Position numbers and translations under genes: made by a program
Assembly: GCA_900766585.1 (NCBI GenBank)
Contig: CAAFVV010000050.1
Span: 43,584-107,583, forward strand
Direction of reading: 5' to 3'
From: Clostridia bacterium
Lineage (GTDB): Bacteria > Bacillota > Clostridia > Oscillospirales > Acutalibacteraceae
DNA: 64,000 nucleotides
Part shown: piece by piece, positions 55,004-61,337 of the stretch
How positions within the stretch are numbered: the first letter of the stretch is position 1
Layout of the letters: every line of letters starts with the position of its first letter
Notes under the pieces: generated by a model
The model's database searches: none
Told to the model about the DNA's origin: nothing
The model's input: only the letters and a program-made list of their open reading frames with translations

Positions 55004-56290
55004 TCACTGCGCTTTCCGCAATATGCCGTCCGGTGTGTGGAGACAGCGGATGTCGGCGCCGAGGCCGCGCAGCTTTTCCACGATATTTTCATAGCCGCGC
55101 TCGATATGGCGGATGTCCTCGATCTCGGTATAGCCGTGGGCGGCGAGGGCGGCGATCACCATGGCGGCGCCCGCCCGCAGGTCGACCGCCTTGACCGGTG
55201 CGCCGGTCAGCGCCGGCACGCCCTGGAAAACGGCGACCTTGCCGTCTACCTGCACCTGCGCGCCCATGCGGCGCAGCTCATCCACATAGCGGAAGCGGTT
55301 GTCCCACACGCCCTCGGTCAGGATGCTGGTGCCGTTGGCCATGGCGAGCAGCACCGCCGCCTGCGGCTGCATATCGGTGGGAAAGCCGGGGTGGGGCATG
55401 GTTTTGATGTTGCAGTGATTAAACGGACCGGGGCAGGAGATACGCACCGCCTCGTCGTATTCCTCCACGACGGCGCCGATCTCCTCGAGCTTGCTCGTGA
55501 TGGATTCCAGATGCTTCGGGATCACGTTTTTGACGAGCACATCGCCGTGGGTCGCCACGGCAGCTGCCATATAGGTGCCGGCTTCGATCTGATCCGGAAT
55601 GATGGAATAGGTCGTGCCGGACAGATGCTCGACGCCGTGGATCTTCACGACATCGGTGCCCGCGCCGCGGATATCCGCGCCCATGGAGTTGAGACAGTTG
55701 GCGAGGTCGACGATGTGCGGCTCCTTGGCGGCGTTTTCGATGATGGTGATGCCGCGCGCCCGCACGGCAGCGAGCATGATATTGACCGTCGCGCCGACTG
55801 AAACGGTGTCAAGGTAGATGGAATTGCCGACCAGCCGGTTGGCCTCCACGCTGATCATGGCGTTTTCCAGCGGGGAATTGTGTGCGCCGAGCGCGGTAAA
55901 GCCCTTTAAATGCAGGTCAATCGGGCGCACACCGAAATCGCAGCCGCCCGGCATCGGCACCCGCGCCCTGCCGAAACGGCCGAGCAGCGCACCGAGAAAA
56001 TAATAGGAGGCGCGCATGTGCCGCGCGAGATCGTGGGGCACAACGTGGGTGTAAATGGTGGTGGGGTCAATATCCACGACATTGCGGTTGACGCGCCGGA
56101 TCGTCGCGCCGAGCGCCGACAGAATGTCCAGCACGGTCGTGACATCGGCAATGTTGGGAATGTTTTCGATGCGGCATTTGCCCTCGGACAAAACGACAGC
56201 CGGCAAAATGGCGACTGCGGCATTTTTGGCGCCGCTGATCGAGACAGCGCCCTTCAGCGGGATCCCTCCGTTGATACCGTATTTATCCAC
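55004..56290 (-). CDS. murA: UDP-N-acetylglucosamine 1-carboxyvinyltransferase
   Basis: The 428-residue enzyme transfers enolpyruvate from PEP to UDP-GlcNAc, the first committed step of peptidoglycan synthesis. Landmarks are GAKNAAVAILPA (~residue 20), the catalytic Cys in PMPGGCDFGVRP (~116), GFPTDMQPQAAVLLA (~299) and LRAGAAMVIAALAAHG (~392). The RASYYFLG stretch (~90) matches low-GC Gram-positive MurA. The Cys means fosfomycin sensitivity is expected at this site. It has a ~210-base leader containing a perfect 20-bp hairpin. yitT, ymdB and the aldolase-like gene follow. Confidence 0.96.
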   Translation of the reverse strand: MDKYGINGGIPLKGAVSISGAKNAAVAILPAVVLSEGKCRIENIPNIADVTTVLDILSALGATIRRVNRNVVDIDPTTIYTHVVPHDLARHMRASYYFLGALLGRFGRARVPMPGGCDFGVRPIDLHLKGFTALGAHNSPLENAMISVEANRLVGNSIYLDTVSVGATVNIMLAAVRARGITIIENAAKEPHIVDLANCLNSMGADIRGAGTDVVKIHGVEHLSGTTYSIIPDQIEAGTYMAAAVATHGDVLVKNVIPKHLESITSKLEEIGAVVEEYDEAVRISCPGPFNHCNIKTMPHPGFPTDMQPQAAVLLAMANGTSILTEGVWDNRFRYVDELRRMGAQVQVDGKVAVFQGVPALTGAPVKAVDLRAGAAMVIAALAAHGYTEIEDIRHIERGYENIVEKLRGLGADIRCLHTPDGILRKAQ

Positions 56291-56363
56291 AGCTGTTTCT
56301 CCTTTTTAAAGTTTAAAGTCAATTAGCGGATGGAAGTCGGCGAAACTGCCCGCCGATCAGGCA

Positions 56364-56409
56364 CCGACAGCATCTGTCTGTCCCGTTTCGGACAGACAGA
56401 TGCTGTCGG
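56364..56409. repeat. Perfect 20-bp inverted repeat in the murA leader
   Basis: The arms at 56364-56383 and 56390-56409 are perfectly complementary over 20 bp around a 6-base loop (CGTTTC on the plus strand). On the minus strand the hairpin lies 74 bp before the murA start and about 100 bases inside its predicted transcript. No T tract follows on either strand, so it is not a classical terminator. The rest of 56291-56677 has the murA promoter and the DUF1540 upstream region but no convincing extra gene. Confidence 0.9.
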
Positions 56410-56516
56410 GAAAGTGCCCGCGCCGATGAAAACGGGCGCAGACAAAAACCGCGGCTGCCGAAAAGACAAAAAAGTAATAAAGGCGTGCCGCGGAAAAAAC
56501 CGCTCATACATCCTCT

Positions 56517-56545
56517 AGTATACCACAGGAAAAGAAAAAAACCAA
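56517..56545 (-). promoter_or_regulatory. Promoter of murA
   Basis: On the minus strand TTGGTT (56540-56545) and TATACT (56517-56522) are separated by 17 bp. This gives a leader of about 220 bases. Confidence 0.65.
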
Positions 56546-56677
56546 TAGGTGTGACAGGAAAAAATAAATTTTCTGCACGTTTTTTCAAAAAAGCGGGATA
56601 ATCGGCAGCGCTGGGGGACATACTGATAGCGCACGGCGGGCTGACCGTGCAATTTTGGGTTAAGGAGGCGGCGGAAA

Positions 56678-56848
56678 ATGAGCTGCTGTGAAGTGAACAA
56701 GAGTATCCAGTGTACGGTGCAGCAATGCGCGCATCACTGTGATCACGAAAATTACTGCTCGCTGAATCAGATCCTGGTAGGTACGCATGAGACGAACCCG
56801 ACGATGGATCAGTGCACGGACTGCAAGTCCTTTGAGCTGAAAAACTGA
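56678..56848 (+). CDS. DUF1540 Cys-rich small protein
   Basis: The 56-residue protein starts MSCCEVNKSIQCTVQQCAHH and continues with CDHENYCSLNQILVG (~residue 25) and a final CTDCKSFE. The spaced cysteines and the IQC-V--C pattern identify a DUF1540 protein, a family of small metal- or disulfide-containing proteins widespread in spore-formers. AAGGAGG lies 11 bases before the ATG. It is probably zinc-binding; its function is unknown. Its place beside sigK and spo0A is compatible with a sporulation link but does not prove one. A strong terminator follows. Confidence 0.88.
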   Translation: MSCCEVNKSIQCTVQQCAHHCDHENYCSLNQILVGTHETNPTMDQCTDCKSFELKN

Positions 56849-56860
56849 GGATCGACCCGA

Positions 56861-56898
56861 AACACCCGCCCGCAGAACTCTGTCTGCGGGCGGGTGCT
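56861..56898. terminator. Terminator between DUF1540 gene and sigK
   Basis: AACACCCGCCCGCAGA pairs with TCTGCGGGCGGGTG around a 6-base loop. CTTTCT follows on the plus strand, and GTTTCGG on the minus strand. It probably serves both convergent genes. Confidence 0.8.
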
Positions 56899-56944
56899 TT
56901 CTGCTTATGTGCGCTTTATCGTGAAGATGTCGGCAGAGGAAAGA

Positions 56945-57655
56945 TCAGTTTACCGGCTGCCGCGGGACATCGCCCTGCTCAAACCGCCGACGCAGCTTTT
57001 CCAGCGCCTTTTTCTCGATGCGGGAGACATAGGAGCGGGAGATATTGTACCGCTTTGCCACCTCATGCTGGGTTTGACCGCTGCCGATCAGCCCGTAGCG
57101 ATAGGCGAGAATTTCCCGCTCACGGTCGTCAAGGCAGTCCTGCATATAGCGCCCGAGCCGCTCGCTGTTGACGCGCAGGGCGGTGTCCTCCTCCAGCGAA
57201 TCCTCCGCCGCCAGCACATCCATCAGTGTGAGGGGGTTACCGTCCTTGTCCATGTCGATCGGCTCCGACAGCGACAGCTCCTGTGCCTGCCGCTTTCCGG
57301 CGCGGAAATACATGCGGATTTCATTTTCAATGCAGCGGGCGGCATAGGTGGCAAGGCGGGTGCCCTTGGTATAGTCAAAGGTGGACACCGCCTTCATCAG
57401 CCCGATCGTGCCGATGGAGATGAGGTCATCCTGTTCGCGTGAGGTGCCGTAATATTTGCGGATGATATGGGCGACCAGCCGCAGATTGTGTTCGATCAGC
57501 CGGTCACGGGCGCGCAGATCTCCCTGCTCGCGGTAGGCAACCCAGGCATCCGCCTCCTCCTTTTGACTCAGCGGCTTCGGAAAAGAGCCGGAACGGACGA
57601 CGTGAAGCGCAAAATAGATCAGATCCGACAGAGCTTGCATCAAAAATGACCACAT
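56945..57655 (-). CDS. sigK: RNA polymerase sporulation sigma factor SigK
   Basis: The 236-residue sigma-70 family protein has an N-terminal pro-sequence (MWSFLMQALSDLIYFALHVV) typical of pro-sigma-K. Region 2 follows, with RDRLIEHNLRLVAHIIRKYY (~residue 60) and DDLISIGTIGLMKAVSTFD (~85). Region 4 contains REREILAYRYGL and the recognition helix QHEVAKRYNISRSYVSRIEK. The gene is contiguous, so there is no skin-type interruption. It would direct late mother-cell genes for coat and spore maturation. The start at 57655 lies after GGAGGG. It is divergent from spo0A. Confidence 0.95.
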   Translation of the reverse strand: MWSFLMQALSDLIYFALHVVRSGSFPKPLSQKEEADAWVAYREQGDLRARDRLIEHNLRLVAHIIRKYYGTSREQDDLISIGTIGLMKAVSTFDYTKGTRLATYAARCIENEIRMYFRAGKRQAQELSLSEPIDMDKDGNPLTLMDVLAAEDSLEEDTALRVNSERLGRYMQDCLDDREREILAYRYGLIGSGQTQHEVAKRYNISRSYVSRIEKKALEKLRRRFEQGDVPRQPVN

Positions 57656-58055
57656 AACGTATCCCTCCGATAGAAAATGACGGTTTTGACTATATAGTAG
57701 GTATATATGCGGGCTTTTGTCCCCTTTTTCGGGTCTGCCGTGCAAAAAGGAACAAACCGCGGCAGGTATACGGCTGTTTTGCTGGTAAATCGGCAGAAAC
57801 GGGCGGCGGTTTTCCCCGGTTTCCACGCCGAAATTAACCGAAAGAATATGGGCATTTCTTCCAAAAAATATTCCACAGTGTCCCGGGAAGACGGGGGGAT
57901 TACCGCGAATCGCGTCGAAAAAGAGGGAGTTTGCGGGAAAAACGTCGGAGCCTCTGCCGGGTGCCGGTGAAAAAACGGGCAGAAAACTGTTGCATTTTAT
58001 GGAAAGAAATGGTAGAATATACAGGAAATCTAATGAGGAACGAGGGAGTAACAAA
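57656..58055. other. sigK-spo0A intergenic region
   Basis: No convincing gene is seen in these 400 bp; short frames on both strands lack ribosome binding sites. The spo0A side holds its promoter (57990-58018). On the sigK strand, GAATATT (57867-57873) and CATATTCT (57843-57850) with 16 bp between loosely resemble a sigma-E promoter. Proximal to sigK lies AT-rich sequence (57694-57712). Confidence 0.5.
57990..58018 (+). promoter_or_regulatory. Promoter of spo0A
   Basis: TTGCAT (57990-57995) and TAGAAT (58013-58018) are separated by 17 bp, 38 bp before the spo0A start. I could not find a clear sigma-H promoter; a degenerate Spo0A-box-like TCGAAAAA lies near 57914. Confidence 0.65.
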
Positions 58056-58826
58056 ATGGAAAATGAAAAAATATCGGTGCTTTTTGCGGATAACAGTGAG
58101 CAGATGCGTGCGGCCTGTACGCGGCTGATGCGGGAGCCGGGGCTTGAGCTGCATCAGGTGGAGAAAAACGGCAGGACGGTTCTCCAGGCGATCCAGCAGC
58201 AGCGGCCGGATGTGGTCATCATGGATCTGTTTATGCCGCAGACCGACGCACTCGGGGTGCTCAACGGGGTGCTGCACTCGGGAATGGAGCCAAAGCCCCA
58301 CTTCATGGTCATGTCGAGCTTTGACAACAGCAATTTAGAGCGCGAGGTCATGCTTGCGGGTGCGGATTATTACCTGCTCAAGCCCTTTGAACCGGAGGAT
58401 GTCTGCCGGCGTATCCACAGCCTTTGCAGCATGCGGCCGGGCGCCGCGCGGCGCGGACGCGGCGCGGGAGAGCAGAGCCTTGAGGTGCGGGTGACGGAAA
58501 TTTTACATCAGATCGGCGTACCGGCACATATCAAGGGCTATCAATACCTGCGCGACGCCATTTTAATGGCGATCGAGGATGAGGAAATCATCAACGCCGT
58601 GACCAAACGGCTGTATCCCTCGGTGGCGAAAAAGCATGCCACCACCTCCTCGCGGGTGGAACGCGCTATCCGCCATGCCATCGAGGTCGCCTGGGACCGG
58701 GGCGACATGGATGTGCTCAACTCCTATTTCGGCTTTACGATCCACGGGAGCCGCGGAAAGCCGACCAACAGCGAGTTTATTGCCATGATCTCGGATAAAT
58801 TCCGTTTACAGCTGAAAATATCCTGA
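58056..58826 (+). CDS. spo0A: Sporulation master regulator Spo0A
   Basis: The 256-residue protein has a receiver domain (~1-125; phospho-Asp in VVIMDLFMP, ~residue 57; Lys in LLKPFE, ~108), a variable linker with RRGRG, and the highly conserved Spo0A effector domain (~150-256). Effector landmarks are IGVPAHIKGYQYLRDAI, the recognition helix region ATTSSRVERAIRHAIEVAW, and KPTNSEFIAM. In the receiver the usual acidic ADDN is ADNS, so one Mg2+-binding acidic residue is replaced. The start at 58056 lies after CGAGGGAG. Divergence from sigK places two sporulation regulators together. Confidence 0.96.
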   Translation: MENEKISVLFADNSEQMRAACTRLMREPGLELHQVEKNGRTVLQAIQQQRPDVVIMDLFMPQTDALGVLNGVLHSGMEPKPHFMVMSSFDNSNLEREVMLAGADYYLLKPFEPEDVCRRIHSLCSMRPGAARRGRGAGEQSLEVRVTEILHQIGVPAHIKGYQYLRDAILMAIEDEEIINAVTKRLYPSVAKKHATTSSRVERAIRHAIEVAWDRGDMDVLNSYFGFTIHGSRGKPTNSEFIAMISDKFRLQLKIS

Positions 58827-58858
58827 GCCGAAGCTGCGCAGCGGCTTGGGTGCACAGC

Positions 58859-58889
58859 AAAGGGGCTGCCGAAGACCGGCAGCCCCTTT
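58859..58889. terminator. Terminator between spo0A and the Cys-tailed small gene
   Basis: AAAGGGGCTGCCG pairs with CGGCAGCCCCTTT across a 5-base loop. It lies between two convergent genes and may act in both directions. Confidence 0.8.
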
Positions 58890-58927
58890 GTGCAGGAGAG
58901 CGGCGGAATCCTCCGCCCGGAAGTTCG

Positions 58928-59059
58928 TCAGCAGCCGCAGCCGCAGCCGTTGGAGCTGGTGTTCGTGCAGCCGCAATCGTCGTCCACCAGGAGGATCAGG
59001 ATGATGATAAACAGGATCCAGGTGCAATCGTTGCCGTTAAACAGGTTCCGCAGACACAT
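58928..59059 (-). CDS. 43-residue hydrophobic Cys-tailed protein, likely spore protein
   Basis: The small protein starts MCLRNLFNGNDC, has a hydrophobic helix (WILFIIILILLV, ~residues 14-25) and ends with a Gly/Cys-rich tail (DDDCGC, later NGCGCGC). This shape resembles the small hydrophobic spore-coat or membrane proteins of spore-formers. AAAGGAGG lies 9 bases before the ATG. The minus strand has an AC-N17-CATAGTATA match to the sigma-K consensus ~35 bp upstream. The location beside spo0A and sigK supports a late-sporulation role. A longer in-frame start would cover the promoter and is rejected. Confidence 0.75.
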   Translation of the reverse strand: MCLRNLFNGNDCTWILFIIILILLVDDDCGCTNTSSNGCGCGC

Positions 59060-59090
59060 TGTTGTTCGCCTCCTTTCGCGTCTTACACTA

Positions 59091-59118
59091 TATACTATGA
59101 CATTTGGCGACAGGCGGT
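59091..59118 (-). promoter_or_regulatory. Sigma-K-type promoter
   Basis: On the minus strand AC (59117-59118), 17 bp, and CATAGTATA (59091-59099) match the published sigma-K pattern AC-N16/17-CATANNNTA. It lies 32 bp upstream of the 43-residue gene. Confidence 0.65.
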
Positions 59119-59214
59119 GAGCGCTTTTTTGAAAAAAGCGAAAAAACAAGAAATCATGAGTAATACAGAGATAATTAAAGAAAAACGGGAATAAATAAAC
59201 TCCCACCGCTTAAA

Positions 59215-59259
59215 ATTGACTTTATTTGACTTTGACTTTATCTGACTTTCGCGTATAAT
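59215..59259 (+). promoter_or_regulatory. Class III heat-shock promoter with two tandem CtsR boxes
   Basis: ATTGACT-TTA-TTTGACT (59215-59231) and TTTGACT-TTA-TCTGACT (59231-59247) are two abutting heptad repeats matching the CtsR operator in reverse orientation. They cover the -35 TTGACT (59232-59237) and run up to the -10 TATAAT (59254-59259), 16 bp spacer. A further half-site GGTCAAA is at 59280-59286. CtsR should repress this promoter at normal temperature. Confidence 0.92.
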
Positions 59260-59303
59260 AGGAGACAAAGATCAGGCAAGGTCAAAGAAAGGGGGCGAGG
59301 GTC

Positions 59304-59771
59304 ATGCGGATGAGTGATGCGATCACGGCGTATATCCTGCAGATGCTGGAGCAGACACAGAACGGCTCGGCGGAGCTGCAGCGGAACACGCTGGCAGAGC
59401 AGCTCGGATGTGTTCCGAGCCAGATCAATTATGTGCTGACCTCCCGCTTTACGCCCGAGCAGGGCTATATTGTGGAAAGCCGGCGGGGCGGCGGCGGTTA
59501 CATCCGGATCAGCCGGGTGCAGCTGAAGCCGACGACGACGCCGATCATGCACACGGTCAACGCCGTGGGCGATACGCTGACACCGGCAGCCGCGGCGGCC
59601 ATACTGGAAAACCTGGTCTATCAGGGCGCGGTGAACGCGTCGGACGGTCGGCTGATGGCGGCGGCTCTGTCGGAGCGGACCTATCGCGACGTCCCGGCGG
59701 AATACCGCGACCGGCTGCGGGCGACCATGATGAAGCGGCTGTTGACCACGCTGAACTTGAAAAAGGAGTGA
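59304..59771 (+). CDS. ctsR: Class III heat-shock repressor CtsR
   Basis: The 155-residue protein has the CtsR N-terminal winged HTH with NTLAEQLGCVPSQINYVLTS (~residues 28-47) and the glycine wing RRGGGGYIRI (~60), which inserts in the minor groove and senses heat. The C-terminal domain (~80-150) is the McsA/McsB contact region. It represses its own operon and other clp genes through heptad repeats, two of which lie in the promoter. It is followed by mcsA after 5 bp. Confidence 0.96.
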   Translation: MRMSDAITAYILQMLEQTQNGSAELQRNTLAEQLGCVPSQINYVLTSRFTPEQGYIVESRRGGGGYIRISRVQLKPTTTPIMHTVNAVGDTLTPAAAAAILENLVYQGAVNASDGRLMAAALSERTYRDVPAEYRDRLRATMMKRLLTTLNLKKE

Positions 59772-59776
59772 TTGTT

Positions 59777-60265
59777 ATGTTGTGTGAGAAATGCGGAAAG
59801 AATCCCGCCACGACGTATTTGAAAAGGACAATAAACGGCAAGACGACGGAACAGCACCTGTGCGCGGCGTGCGCGGCGCAGCAGGGCTGGGGCTCGGTGT
59901 GGAACGACTTCGGGCTGGATCTGCACAACTTCTGGGGCAACCTGTTTGCGGAGCCGTCGGTGCGGGCGCTCGGCGATACGGTGCGCTGCGACTGCTGCGG
60001 CAAGAGCTTTGCCGAGATCTCCGAGAGCGGCCAGGTCGGCTGCCCGCAGTGCTACCGGGTGTTTTATGACCGCCTGCTGCCGATGGTGCAGCGGCTGCAC
60101 GGCAAGACCCGCCACACCGGCAAGGTGCCGCTGGCGGGCGGCGAGGAAGCCAAAAAGGAACAGGAGCTGGAGAATCTGAAAAAACAACTCGCCGAAGCGG
60201 TGGAGAAGCAGGAATATGAGACCTGCGCGAAGCTGCGTGACCATATCCGTGAATTGGAGGGATAA
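59777..60265 (+). CDS. mcsA: McsA, activator of protein-arginine kinase McsB
   Basis: The 162-residue protein has four CxxC pairs in two zinc modules: CEKCGKNPAT with CAACAAQ (residues ~3-36) and CDCCGKSF with CPQCYRVF (~75-100). A C-terminal UVR motif (~125-160; LAEAVEKQEYETCAKLRDHI) follows. McsA binds and stimulates McsB. The start at 59777 follows AAAAGGAG. The next gene begins 2 bp after the stop. Confidence 0.95.
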   Translation: MLCEKCGKNPATTYLKRTINGKTTEQHLCAACAAQQGWGSVWNDFGLDLHNFWGNLFAEPSVRALGDTVRCDCCGKSFAEISESGQVGCPQCYRVFYDRLLPMVQRLHGKTRHTGKVPLAGGEEAKKEQELENLKKQLAEAVEKQEYETCAKLRDHIRELEG

Positions 60266-60267
60266 CC

Positions 60268-61287
60268 ATGAAACAGACAGAAAAATGGTATCAGCTTTCC
60301 GGTCCCGAAGGGGATGTGGTGCTCAGCACCCGTATCCGGCTGGCCCGCAATCTGTCGGGCATCCCGTTTCCGGCGCAGATGACGGCGGAACAGAAAAAGG
60401 AGGTCAGCGAAAAGATCCGGGCTGCGGTTCCGGCATCCATGCCGCTGAATTACCTCGATATGCACAATATGACCCGCATCGACGCGCTGTCGCTTGTCGA
60501 GCGGCATCTGATCAGCCCGGAGTTTTCCCGCTGTGAGGAGGGCAGCGCCTTGCTGCTGTCCGAGGATGAGAGCGTGAGCCTGATGCTCTGCGAGGAGGAT
60601 CATCTGCGGATGCAGGTGATGCGTCCGGGTCTTCGGCTTGAGGAGGCGTATGAGGTCGCCGACCGGCTGGATACGGCGCTCGATGAGACGCTGCATTTCG
60701 CCTTTGACGACCGGCTCGGCTATCTGACCCAGTGCCCGACCAATCTCGGCACGGGCATGCGTGCCTCGCTGATGCTGCATCTGCCGGCGCTTGCCGAACG
60801 CGGCGCTATCCGCCAGCTGCAAAACACCGTGTCGAAGCTCGGACTTACCATCCGCGGCTGGTACGGCGAGGGCAGCAAGTCGGAGGGGCATATCTATCAG
60901 CTGTCGAATCAGGTGACGCTCGGCATTTCCGAGCAGGCGGCGATGGAGAACCTGCGCAGCATCGCGATGCAGATTATCCGTGAGGAGCGGACGGAGCGTG
61001 AGAAGCTCGCCGCCGACGAACGGTATCAGGATACCATGTGGCGCGCGTTCGGCATTCTGTGCTATGCCCGCCGCCTGACCCATCAGGAATTTATGGAGCT
61101 GAGCTCTTATCTGCGCGTGGGGCTGAGCACCGGGACACTGACCGGCGTCCGGTTTACAACGGATGACCTAAACGCGCTGATGAACGACGCGCAGCCCGCG
61201 ACCATGATGATGGCGGCGCGGCGCGAAATGGAGCCGTCCGAGCGGGACACCGCCCGTGCGGCGATGGTGCGGGAGCGGCTGGCGTAA
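60268..61287 (+). CDS. mcsB: Protein-arginine kinase McsB
   Basis: The 339-residue guanido-kinase family protein has STRIRLARNLSGIPFP near residue 20, ATP-binding Arg residues and the catalytic loop region LTQCPTNLGTGMRASLMLHL (~152). It phosphorylates arginines on CtsR and on misfolded proteins, marking them for ClpC-ClpP. A pArg-binding basic patch at the C-terminus is plausible (RETARAAMVRERLA-like end). It sits between mcsA and clpC, the standard order. Confidence 0.96.
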   Translation: MKQTEKWYQLSGPEGDVVLSTRIRLARNLSGIPFPAQMTAEQKKEVSEKIRAAVPASMPLNYLDMHNMTRIDALSLVERHLISPEFSRCEEGSALLLSEDESVSLMLCEEDHLRMQVMRPGLRLEEAYEVADRLDTALDETLHFAFDDRLGYLTQCPTNLGTGMRASLMLHLPALAERGAIRQLQNTVSKLGLTIRGWYGEGSKSEGHIYQLSNQVTLGISEQAAMENLRSIAMQIIREERTEREKLAADERYQDTMWRAFGILCYARRLTHQEFMELSSYLRVGLSTGTLTGVRFTTDDLNALMNDAQPATMMMAARREMEPSERDTARAAMVRERLA

Positions 61288-61337
61288 AGCCGCCGACTGC
61301 CCCGCGGGAACTATGAGGAAAAAGGGAGGAACGGATC

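Noticed and set aside
56323..56511. 62-codon minus-strand frame in the murA leader
   Set aside because: It would start about 6 bases after the predicted transcription start and contains the perfect hairpin; more likely untranslated leader.
57707..57970. Plus-strand 87-codon frame between sigK and spo0A
   Set aside because: No ribosome binding site, no family resemblance, and its frame runs into the spo0A promoter region.
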